This document shows positions 1-7,811 of a stretch of 64,000 nucleotides of DNA, piece by piece. A model generated the notes under the pieces. The model saw only the letters and a list, made by a program, of their open reading frames with translations, was not told the DNA's origin and did no database searches. The DNA is from Planctomycetota bacterium. GTDB taxonomy: Bacteria; Planctomycetota; J058; J103. Positions within the stretch are counted from its first letter, which is position 1. Every line of letters starts with the position of its first letter. Location of the stretch: the NCBI GenBank assembly GCA_026004615.1, contig BPJM01000003.1:310001-374000 (forward strand), written 5' to 3'. The translations under genes were made by a program, and so were the position numbers.

Positions 1-1817
1 GCAGGGGTTCTAGCAGCGCGCGGCGCGCCCGCGCCACCACCTCGGGAGCGAAGAACAGTCCCGGCGCCACCTCGAGCAGCTCGCCCCGGTGCGCCAACAG
101 CCCCAGCAGCGCCCGCACCTCGGCCACCCGTTGCGGGCGGCTCACCGAGCGCCGCCGCCGCCTGTTCCGCGCTGTCGGGCGGCTGCGCGCCGGCCTGGCG
201 ATACAGCGCGCGCCAGCCGCTCGGCCAGCGCCTGCTGCCGGGGCTCGAGCGCCACCTGGCGCCCGGGCAGCGCGAGCCCGCCGGCGGTGCCGCGCTCGAT
301 CGTGCCGGCCTGGAGCGCCGCCTCGAGCGCGCGCTCGAACAGCGCCTCGTCCAGTCCCGCCGCCGCGCGCAGCTCGCGCAGCTCGATCTCCGGCAGCAGC
401 GGCCGCTCGCCGAACAGCTCCCCGAGCCGCTCGACCAGACGCCGGCTGGCCGCCGCCAGCGCCTCGCGGTGCACCAGCGCCGCGCCGTGCCGCAGCGCCA
501 CCAGCTCGCCCGCTGCGGTCAACTCGCCGGCGAGCCGCTCGGTCAGCACGCGACCGAGCCCGGTGCGTTGCCGCAGGCGCTCCAGCGCCAGCGGCACCAG
601 CTCGCTCTGCCGCACCGTCTCGGCCAGGAGCGCGCGCGGCTCGCCCAGCGCCCGCTCCAGCTTCGCCAGCCCTTGCAGCACCCGTACCCGGCCCGGCTTG
701 AGCCGCCGCTCGAGCAGGGCGATGACCGTGCCACCCCCGAGCGTGCGGCTGGCGCTGGCGTCGCGCACGATGAACCGGTCGCCCGGGGCCGCCACCACCG
801 GCTCGCCGAGCCGCAGCTGCACCAGCGCCTGCGCCCCGGGCACCAGCGGCGTGCCCTCGAGCAGGGCCAGCCGGCCGAGCACCTCCGCGGTGCCCAGGTG
901 CACCCGTACCGCCGCCATGTGCGCGAGCGGGCCGCGCGCGCTCGGCAGCAGCGCCAGGCGCGCCCCCAGCAGTGTGCTGCCGGCGAGCGAGCCGGGTTCG
1001 CCCACCACCATGCCGCGGTGCACCTGCTTGTAGTCGACCTCGGCGAGATTGAGTGCGGTCGAATGGCCCGCGCGCGCGCGCGCCACCCTCGGCCCCGTAG
1101 GCCTGCAGCCCCCGCACCCGCCCGCGCAGTCCCGCTGGCGCGATCTCGGACCAGCTCGCCCGGGGCGACGGTGCCGCTGAGCGGGATCCCGGTGACGACG
1201 GTGCCGAAGCCGCGCGCGCTGAACACGCGCTGGATGGGCATGCGCAGCGGGCCGGTGGCCGGGCGCGGGCCGGCGCGGCGGCAGGCCGCCTCCAGCGCCG
1301 CGCGCAGCTCGGGCAGGCCCTCGCCCGTGCTCGCGCTCACCGGCAGGATCGGCGCCTGGGCGAGGAAGGTGCCCGCGAGCGCCTGCCGCACCTCCTCCGC
1401 TGCCAGCTCCACCAGGTCCGGCTCGGCGAGATCGATCTTGCTCAGCGCCACCACCCCGTCCCGGATACCCAGCAGGTCCATGATCTCCAGGTGCTCGCGG
1501 GTCTGGGGCATGACGCCCTCGTTCGCATCGACCACCAGCAGCGCGATGTCGATGCCGCTCGCCCCGGCGACCATGTTCTTGATGAAGCGCTCGTGGCCGG
1601 GCACATCGACGAAGCCGACCAGGCTGCCGTCCGCGAGCGGCATGCGCGCGAAGCCCAGGTCGATCGTCATGCCGCGCGCCTTCTCCTCGGGCAGCCGGTC
1701 GGGATCGATGCCGGTGAGCGCCCGCACCAGCGTGGACTTGCCGTGGTCGATGTGGCCGGCGGTGCCGATGACGACCTCGAAGATGGCGCTGCGCTCGGCG
1801 CTCTGCTGCGGTGCCAT
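1..1817 (-). pseudogene. selB: Selenocysteine-specific elongation factor SelB, multiply frameshifted, 3' end outside window
   Basis: SelB carries Sec-tRNA to UGA codons that have a SECIS element. The N-terminal GTPase is intact from the ATG at 1817: G1 GHIDHGKS, G3 DVPGHE, G4-like SKID. Beta-barrel domain and winged-helix segments follow, but they can only be read by changing frame. One extra base near 1150 separates GELV from EIAPAGLRGRVRGLQ, and another near 1087 separates AYGAE from VARARAGHSTALNL. Further shifts lie near 205 (LARLYRQAG) and near 148 (before SRPQRVAEVRALLGLL). The conserved reading frame resumes each time and runs off the window start after about 605 codons, close to full SelB length. 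There are no in-frame nonsense changes in the stitched reading, so sequencing or assembly indels are as likely as true decay. No selA, tRNA-Sec or SECIS was recognised nearby. Family assignment is secure; functional status is uncertain. Confidence 0.85.
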
Positions 1818-1861
1818 GGCCGCCGTCCCGTCGCCCGACGCCCGCGCGGGCCCGAGCCCCC

Positions 1862-1890
1862 AGCGTGTGCGGGCCCGCGGCGCCTGTCAA
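1862..1890 (-). promoter_or_regulatory. Candidate selB promoter
   Basis: On the minus strand a perfect TTGACA (1885-1890) is followed after 17 bp by CACGCT (1862-1867), a weak -10. It lies 45 bp upstream of the selB ATG. Confidence 0.4.
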
Positions 1891-1915
1891 GCGCGAGCTG
1901 CCCCGCCGGGGGCGC

Positions 1916-1943
1916 TTGATCGGCGCTCGCCCGGACGTATGAT
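1916..1943 (+). promoter_or_regulatory. Promoter for the TPR-metallopeptidase gene
   Basis: TTGATC (1916-1921), a 16-bp spacer and TATGAT (1938-1943) lie 47 bp upstream of the ATG at 1990. Divergent from the selB promoter. Confidence 0.55.
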
Positions 1944-1989
1944 CGCCAGCCATGGAGCGGGGGACGGCCAGGCAGAGCGGCTCGGCGCC

Positions 1990-2818
1990 ATGCCGCAGCA
2001 GCTCTGGCCACCTGTCCGGCGCTCGCCTGCGGCGGTGGCGGCAGCGGTGGCGGCGGGGCGGGCTCGCCCAGCGCGCGGGTGGTGCGGGGCGTCGGTCCTG
2101 AGCGAGCACGACGAGCTGGAGCGGTGGCTGCAGCGCGCCGAGCAGGCGATGGCGCGCGGGGAGTGGTCGGAGGCGCTCGCCGGCTTCGAGCGGGCGCTGG
2201 TGCTCGCGCCGGATTCGCCGGCCGCACTCGCCGGCCGGGGCGAGGCGCTGTATCAGCTGTGGCGCTTCGAGGAGGCGGCCGGGGTGCTGGCGCGCGCGGC
2301 GCGCGCGCTGCCCGAGGACGCCGCCGTGCACCGCACGCTCGCGGTGGCGCTCGACCGGCTCGGCCGCCAGCGCGAGGCCGCGCGCTCCTTCCGCACCGCG
2401 CACCGGCTCGATCCCGAGCGCTACCCGCTTCCCTACCGGGTGAGCGCGCGCGCGTTCGACCGCGTGGTGCGCGAGGCGCTCGCCGAGCTGCCGCCGCCGA
2501 TCGCCGCCGAGCTGGAGCGGCTGGCGGTGGTGGTCCACGACTATCCCACCCTGGCCATGCTCGGGGGCGATGCCGCCAGTGCCGAGGCCGATCCGGATAC
2601 GCTCGGCCTGTTCTGGGCGGAGGCGGTGCCGGAGCGGTTCGAGGAGGGGCTGCCTGGCTTCACGCCGGGCCAGATCCTGCTGTTCCAGCGCAACCTGGAG
2701 AACGTCTCGCCCGACCCGCGCCACCCTGGTGCGCGAGGTCCGCACCACGGTGTTCCACGAGGTGGGCCATCTGCTCGGCTACGACGAGGAGGGGCTCCAG
2801 GCGCTGGGCCTGGGATGA
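1990..2818 (+). pseudogene. TPR-repeat plus zincin-type metallopeptidase, one frameshift
   Basis: The first frame from the ATG at 1990 encodes a TPR-like region (residues about 45-155: repeats such as RAEQAMARGEWSEALAGFERAL). It is followed by a domain resembling the small zinc metallopeptidase family PF06262 (Zincin_1). The reading frame breaks near 2713. Removing one base in the run cccgacccgcgcc restores a continuous reading into RATLVREVRTTVFHEVGHLLGYDEEGL, which carries the HExxH zinc site and the family's terminal G-x-D-E-x-x-L. The sequence looks otherwise intact, so the frameshift may be a sequencing error. The start is uncertain because the first 35 residues are low complexity. It has its own promoter. 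Substrate unknown; the TPR region suggests recruitment by another protein (inference). Confidence 0.7.
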
Positions 2819-3042
2819 GGCGGTGCAGCGCCCGCGGGGTGGGGCGGAGCGCGCCAGCGGCGGTGTGGCGCCGCGGCCCACTGCGCGCAACCCACGGCCG
2901 GCGCAGCGGGCTCGGTCGCTCCCCGCTGTCCCCTTGTCGCGGGCCCGCGCGGTGGATCGACTCCGCTCGCAGGGGCGGCCGCGGGGCGCGCACGGCAAGC
3001 GCGCCCCGGGCCGGCCACCGGAACCGGCGCGGAGGACGGACC

Positions 3043-4557
3043 ATGCGCGGGGATGGCAGGACGGGCGGGGCGAACGGGCAGTGCGGGCGGCGGCAGCGCG
3101 CTCGCATGCCGGTGCTCGGGCTGGTGCTGGCGCTGGCGGGGATCGGCGGCGGCGCCCGGGCGCCGGCCGCCGAGCAACCACCACCGCCGGCGGCGGCGGC
3201 CGAGGGCGCGCCAGGACCGAGCCCGCCGGCCACCGCCCCGCTGGAGGAGCGGCTCGCAGAGCTGGAGCGGCGGCTCGCCGCCCAGGAGCAGCACAACGCC
3301 TCGCTGCGCCAGCAGCTCCATGCGCTGCAGGAGCAGCGCATGGCGGCCGAGGCCGAGGGCGCCCCGCCAGGGCCGACCGCCGAGCCGCCGCTGCCGGGCG
3401 AGAGCGTGCGCGCGCGGGCGCGGCAACAGCTCGAGCGGCTCGGCACCAAGGGGGGCTATTACGCCAAGCCCTTTCTGCTCAAGATCGCGGGCGCGCACGT
3501 GGGCGGGTACTTCGACCTGGAGTACCGCGATGCCCAGGGCGCGGACCGGCGCTTCGTGCAGCACCGCTTCATCCCGTTCATCTTCGGCGAGATCACCGAG
3601 CAGCTCCGCTTCGCCGCCGAGATCGAGTTCGAGTTCGGCGGCACCGACTTTCCCGGCGGCGACGGCGAGACCAAGGTCGAGTTCGCCGCGCTGGACTACG
3701 AGTTCGCCGAGTGGTTGGGCCTGCGCGCGGGGGCGCTGCTGGTGCCGCTGGGCAAGTTCAACCTGGTCCACGACTCGCCGGTCAACGACCTGACCGACCG
3801 GCCGCTGGTCGCGACCGCGATCATCCCGACCACGCTCACCGAGGCCGGGGCGGGGATCTTCGGCACCTGGTATCCGGCGGGCGAGCTCATGCTCAGCTAC
3901 GAGGCCTACGTCATGAACGGCTTCAAGGGGCTGATCGAGGACGCCAGCGCGCCGAGCGGCTTCCGCTCGCTGTTCAACCGCACCGAGGGGCTGCGCAAGG
4001 GCCGGGCGAGCATGAAGCTGGACAACAACAACTCGATCGCCTTCGCCGGCCGGCTGGGGTTCTCCCCGGCGCTGGGCGCGGAGCTGGGGACGTCGTACTA
4101 CTGGGGGCGCTACGACGACAAGGGCGACAACGCGCTGCAGATCGTGGCGCTGGACTGGACGCTGCAGCCCGCGCGCTGGCTGCCGCTCCTGGCGGGCCTG
4201 GAGCTGCAGGGCGAGGTGGCGCTGGCGGCGATCGAGCGCGACGCCCTGGCGCGCTCCAGCGGCGTGCCCAACGACATGTGGGGGATCTATGCCCAGATCA
4301 ACTACCATGTGATGTTCGAGGTGCTCAAGGAGCTGTTGCCGGTGGTGTTCCGCCAGGAATCGACCTTCACCCTGGTCGGCCGGCTCGATCACCTCGATCT
4401 GGACGGCGAGCGGCGGCAGATCGTCACCCTGGGCGTGAACTTCCGGCCGGTCGAGGATACCGTCTTCAAGTTCGACTACCAGTTCCATCTGGAGGACTGG
4501 GAGCACAGCGCGGTGCGCAACGACGCGGTGCTGCTCTCGGTCGCCTCCTACTTCTGA
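3043..4557 (+). CDS. Outer-membrane porin with N-terminal coiled coil (OprO/OprP-like)
   Basis: This 504-aa protein has an N-terminal hydrophobic signal segment (MPVLGLVLALAGIGGG, about residues 22-37) and an Ala/Pro-rich linker. A short heptad-like coiled coil follows (LEERLAELERRLAAQEQHN, about 68-90). The rest is a long alternating-strand region typical of phosphate-selective OprO/P-type porins, ending in an aromatic residue (SVASYF), the usual outer-membrane assembly signal. Aromatic-rich strands (GGYFDLEYRD, FIPFIFGEITE, YQFHLEDW) support a barrel. The ATG at 3043 is preceded by GGAGG; an internal ATG at 3106 is possible. The next gene starts 11 bp downstream, so it is probably co-transcribed with the flavin-domain genes. 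It may provide the outer-membrane pore of that cluster (inference). Solute specificity cannot be read from the sequence. Confidence 0.8.
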   Translation: MRGDGRTGGANGQCGRRQRARMPVLGLVLALAGIGGGARAPAAEQPPPPAAAAEGAPGPSPPATAPLEERLAELERRLAAQEQHNASLRQQLHALQEQRMAAEAEGAPPGPTAEPPLPGESVRARARQQLERLGTKGGYYAKPFLLKIAGAHVGGYFDLEYRDAQGADRRFVQHRFIPFIFGEITEQLRFAAEIEFEFGGTDFPGGDGETKVEFAALDYEFAEWLGLRAGALLVPLGKFNLVHDSPVNDLTDRPLVATAIIPTTLTEAGAGIFGTWYPAGELMLSYEAYVMNGFKGLIEDASAPSGFRSLFNRTEGLRKGRASMKLDNNNSIAFAGRLGFSPALGAELGTSYYWGRYDDKGDNALQIVALDWTLQPARWLPLLAGLELQGEVALAAIERDALARSSGVPNDMWGIYAQINYHVMFEVLKELLPVVFRQESTFTLVGRLDHLDLDGERRQIVTLGVNFRPVEDTVFKFDYQFHLEDWEHSAVRNDAVLLSVASYF

Positions 4558-4568
4558 GGCGGGTGCCG

Positions 4569-6215
4569 ATGGGCAGCGAGGCGGGGGTGCGGGTGTTGTG
4601 CGGTAGCGGGATGGCGCCGGCGGCGCGCGGGCGCTGGCGCGCTCCGGGGCGCCGGTGGGGGGCCGTGGTGGTGCTGGGCTTGTGCGCCCTGGCCGCGCTC
4701 TGCCGTCCGGCGGCCGCGCAGGGACCGTCCGCGGCCGGCGGCGAGGAGGTGTATCTGACCCTGCCGCAGGCGCTCGGCGAGGTCTTCCCCGAGGCGGTGC
4801 GCTTCGAGCAGGCCGAGCTGCGCCCGAGCGCGGAGGAGCGGGCGCGCATCGAGCAGCGCCTGGGCCGGCGGCTGTACGAGCCGGCGGTGGTGGTGCACCG
4901 CGCCTGGGACGCCGAGCAGCAGCTGCTCGGCTGGGCGGTGGTGACCGAGGAGATCGGCAAGTACCGCCCCATCACCTTCATCGTCGCGGTCGATCCAGCC
5001 GGGCGCGTCAAGGACGTCGCGGTCATGGTCTACCGCGAGAGCATCGGAGCAGGCGTGCGCCGGCGCCGCTTCCTCGCGCAGTTCATCGGCAAGGACCTCG
5101 GCGCCCCGCTCGAGCTCCACCGGGATGTGATCAACCTCAGCGGCGCCACGCTGTCCTCGCGCGCGGTCACCCGCGGGATCAAGAAGGTGCTGGTCATCGT
5201 GGAGGAGCTGGTGCGCGGGGACCGCGCGCGCGTGGATCTGCGGTGGCGGCCGGTGGAACTCGGCGCGGCGGGCAGCGCGGTGCCGGGCGCAGTGCGAGCG
5301 GGACCGCGGCGCCAGCCCGCGCTCGCCAGCGGGCCGGTGCGCCGTGCCCGCTGGCGCATGGGGACGTGGCTCGAGATCGCCTGCTGGGCCGAGCCCGCGC
5401 GCGCGCGGCTGGCGATGGCGGCGGCGTTCGCCGAGGTCGCACGGCTGGAGGCGGCTCTGTCGCACTGGCGGCCGGACAGCGAGCTGAGCGCGCTCAACCG
5501 CAGCGCGGGGCAGCAGCGCCCACTGCTGCTGTCCCCCGACACCTACACGTGCCTGGAGCTGGCCGTCGCGGTGGCGCGCACCAGCGGCGGCGCCTTCGAT
5601 CCGACGCTGGTGCCCGGCGGCTGGCAGCAGCTCGAGCTCGAGCCCCGGCGGCGCGCGGCGCGGCTCGGGCGTCCGGAGCTGGAGCTCGACCTCGGCGGCA
5701 TCGGCAAGGGCTACGCGCTCGACCGCGCGGCGGCGGTGCTGCAGGCGTGCGGGGTCCGCCGTGCCGTGCTCGACTTCGGCGGGCAGCTGCTGGTCATGGG
5801 CCCGCCGCCGGGCCCGTTGGGCTGGCTGGTCGCGGTACGCGACCCGCGCGCGCCGGCCGACAGGGTGCTCGGGGTGTGGTGGCTGGCGGGCGGCTCGGTG
5901 GCGAGCTCGGGCAGCTACGAGCGGGGCGCGCACATCGTCGATCCGCGCCGCGGCCAGCCGGCGCGCGGCGTCGAGACCGCGAGCGTGTGGGCGAGCTCGG
6001 CGGCGCTCGCCGATGCGCTCGCGACCGCGGCGGTGGTGGCCGGTCCCGAGGGCTGCCCCGCGCTCCTGGAGCGCTGGCCCCAGGCGCGCGCCGTCCTGCT
6101 GGCCGCGGGCGCCGACACCGTGCAGGAGCTGGGCGGCGGCCCGGGCGCCGGGGCGCTCTTCTTGCCGCTGCCCCGAGCCGCCGTACGCGGCGCGGCGGGC
6201 GAGGCGGTGCCATGA
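4569..6215 (+). CDS. Fused periplasmic FMN-binding domain and FAD:protein FMN transferase (ApbE)
   Basis: A 548-aa exported protein with a signal peptide (VVVLGLCALAALC...AAA, about residues 32-51). The first domain (about 55-230) is an FMN_bind module carrying the covalent flavinylation motif SGAT at 191-194 followed by LSS; Thr194 is the expected FMN attachment site, as in NqrC/RnfG. The second domain (about 250-548) is ApbE: SELSALN, SGGAFDPT, DLGGIGKGYALD, LDFGGQLL, SVASSG, HIVDPR and ADALATAA, the residues that bind FAD and Mg and move FMN onto the acceptor Thr. Acceptor and modifying enzyme are therefore on one chain, suggesting self-flavinylation (inference). Its stop overlaps the next start (ATGA), indicating translational coupling. 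An alternative start lies at 4611. Domain calls are strong; the redox partner is inferred. Confidence 0.88.
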   Translation: MGSEAGVRVLCGSGMAPAARGRWRAPGRRWGAVVVLGLCALAALCRPAAAQGPSAAGGEEVYLTLPQALGEVFPEAVRFEQAELRPSAEERARIEQRLGRRLYEPAVVVHRAWDAEQQLLGWAVVTEEIGKYRPITFIVAVDPAGRVKDVAVMVYRESIGAGVRRRRFLAQFIGKDLGAPLELHRDVINLSGATLSSRAVTRGIKKVLVIVEELVRGDRARVDLRWRPVELGAAGSAVPGAVRAGPRRQPALASGPVRRARWRMGTWLEIACWAEPARARLAMAAAFAEVARLEAALSHWRPDSELSALNRSAGQQRPLLLSPDTYTCLELAVAVARTSGGAFDPTLVPGGWQQLELEPRRRAARLGRPELELDLGGIGKGYALDRAAAVLQACGVRRAVLDFGGQLLVMGPPPGPLGWLVAVRDPRAPADRVLGVWWLAGGSVASSGSYERGAHIVDPRRGQPARGVETASVWASSAALADALATAAVVAGPEGCPALLERWPQARAVLLAAGADTVQELGGGPGAGALFLPLPRAAVRGAAGEAVP

Positions 6216-6811
6216 GCCAGTACTACCGGATGCCGCGGTTTTCGCTGTCGGCTGCGCGGCTGCACACCAAGCTCTTGCTCACGCTGTTCCTGCTGGCGGT
6301 GCTCGGCGGGCTCGGGGTGGCGGGGCTGTACTACGCCGAGCGCGCCGGCAGCAGCGCGCGGAGCGCGGCCCAGTGGCTGCGCGGCAACGAGGGGGACCTC
6401 GAAGCCAGGGAGTTCCTGGAGCCCAAGAGCTATCGCGAGCTCCTGGCGCTCACCCACGACCACGCCTTCAGCCTGCCGCTCATGGTGTTCGTGCTGCTGC
6501 ACCTGGTGGCGCTGACCCCGCTGCCCGACTGGAGCAAGATCGCGCTCTACCTCTGCGGCTTCGGCTCCACCGCCGGCGTGCTCGCCGCCCCGTGGCTCGT
6601 CCGGTACGCCGGTGCCGAGTGGACGTGGCTGCTCGTGGGCTGCGGGCTGGTGCTGTTCGCGACCATGCTGCTCAGCGTCGCGGTGTGCCTGTTCGATCTG
6701 TGGCTGCTGGGGCCGCTGGTGCGGCGGTGCGGGCTCGGGCCGCCCGCGCCCGCCGATCCGCTGGCGCTGGGCGAGGCGAGCCGCGGCGAGCGGGCGGCCG
6801 CGCCGGATTGA
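6212..6811 (+). CDS. Four-helix membrane protein, probable redox partner of the flavoprotein
   Basis: A 199-aa integral membrane protein with four predicted TM helices at about 21-41, 86-102, 110-133 and 139-166. A soluble loop precedes TM2 and contains THDHAF (His82, His84), with His97 inside TM2. Closely spaced His residues at a membrane face could bind b-type haem or metal; this is inference, and no CxxCH motif exists. Similar short proteins with an N-terminal YYR-P-R-LS segment occur in other bacteria under uninformative names, as far as I recall. It overlaps the FMN-binding/ApbE gene by ATGA and ends a three-gene plus-strand cluster (porin, flavoprotein, this protein). A role as quinol- or haem-linked electron conduit to the periplasmic flavin is plausible but unproved. 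Confidence 0.7.
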   Translation: MSQYYRMPRFSLSAARLHTKLLLTLFLLAVLGGLGVAGLYYAERAGSSARSAAQWLRGNEGDLEAREFLEPKSYRELLALTHDHAFSLPLMVFVLLHLVALTPLPDWSKIALYLCGFGSTAGVLAAPWLVRYAGAEWTWLLVGCGLVLFATMLLSVAVCLFDLWLLGPLVRRCGLGPPAPADPLALGEASRGERAAAPD

Positions 6812-6909
6812 AGGGCATGCTCCGGGGCGGGCGGCGCCGCGCCCTGGCGCCGGGCCGTCTCGCCTGCCGCCGCCGCGCGCCGCCCGTTCGCCATGCCGGC
6901 GGCGCGCGC

Positions 6910-7761
6910 TCAGCTCCTGGGACCGGCCCGCAGCATCGCGAACAGCGCGTCGGCGCTGGCCGGATCCATCCCGATCAGCGCATTGAACTCCCCGGCCATG
7001 AGCCAGCGCCCGCCGTCGATCGTCACGCATTCGCCGGTGATGTACGCCGCGCCGTCCGCGAGCAGAAAACACGCCAGCTCGGCCAGCTCTTCGGGGCGGC
7101 CGAAGCGACCGGCCGGGATGCGGCGCAGCGCCTGTTCGGCGAAGCCCGGCGGCATGAGCCGCTGCCAGGCGCCCTCGGTGGGAAAGGGGCCCGGCGCGAT
7201 CGCGTTGACCCGGATCCCATGGCGTGCCCACTCCACTGCCAGCGAACGCGTCATGGCGAGCACCCCGGCCTTGGCGCACGCGCTCGGCACGACGAAGGCC
7301 GAACCGGTCCAGGCGTACGTGGTGAGGATATTGAGGATCACCCCACCGCCGCCGCGGGCGATCACATGGCGCGCAAACGCGGTGCTGGCGTAGAAGCTGC
7401 CGTGGAGCACGGTGCGCACCACGGCGTCGAAGGCATTGGCGCTGAGCGACTCGGTGCGGGCGAGGAAGTTGCCGGCGGCGTTGTTGACCAGCCCATCCAG
7501 CCGGCCGAAGCGCTCGCAGGCGCTGTGGACCATCGCCTCGACCGCCTGCGGATCGCGCACATCGAGCGGGTGCACGAGCACCTCGGCGCCGCTCCGCTGG
7601 CGGATCTCGCCCGCAGCCCGTTCCAGCACCTCGCGGCGGCGGCTCGCCAGCACCAGCCGCGCCCCGAGCGCGGCGAAGCGCTCTGCCATGCTGCGGCCCA
7701 GCCCGGTGCCGCCCCCGGTGATGGCGATCACCTTGTCCCGTAAGAGATCATCCCGGAACAT
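6910..7761 (-). CDS. Short-chain dehydrogenase, 2,4-dienoyl-CoA reductase-like
   Basis: A 283-aa classical-size SDR: cofactor motif TGGGTGLG near residue 15, NNAAGNFL near 90, and a PGPFPTEG segment near 190. The catalytic region reads AFVVPSACAKAG: the Lys is kept but the usual YxxxK Tyr is replaced. This, together with the NNAAGNFL motif, matches the NADPH-dependent 2,4-dienoyl-CoA reductase (DECR) branch, which acts in beta-oxidation of polyunsaturated acyl-CoA. It lies 50 bp downstream of priA on the same strand and may be co-transcribed, although no functional link is evident. The start at 7761 is the first ATG after the priA stop. Family certain; exact substrate inferred. Confidence 0.8.
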   Translation of the reverse strand: MFRDDLLRDKVIAITGGGTGLGRSMAERFAALGARLVLASRRREVLERAAGEIRQRSGAEVLVHPLDVRDPQAVEAMVHSACERFGRLDGLVNNAAGNFLARTESLSANAFDAVVRTVLHGSFYASTAFARHVIARGGGGVILNILTTYAWTGSAFVVPSACAKAGVLAMTRSLAVEWARHGIRVNAIAPGPFPTEGAWQRLMPPGFAEQALRRIPAGRFGRPEELAELACFLLADGAAYITGECVTIDGGRWLMAGEFNALIGMDPASADALFAMLRAGPRS

Positions 7762-7811
7762 GAGCGCTCTCCTTCTGTGCGCGAGGCGGTGCGCCTGCCT
7801 GCGCCGGGCCA

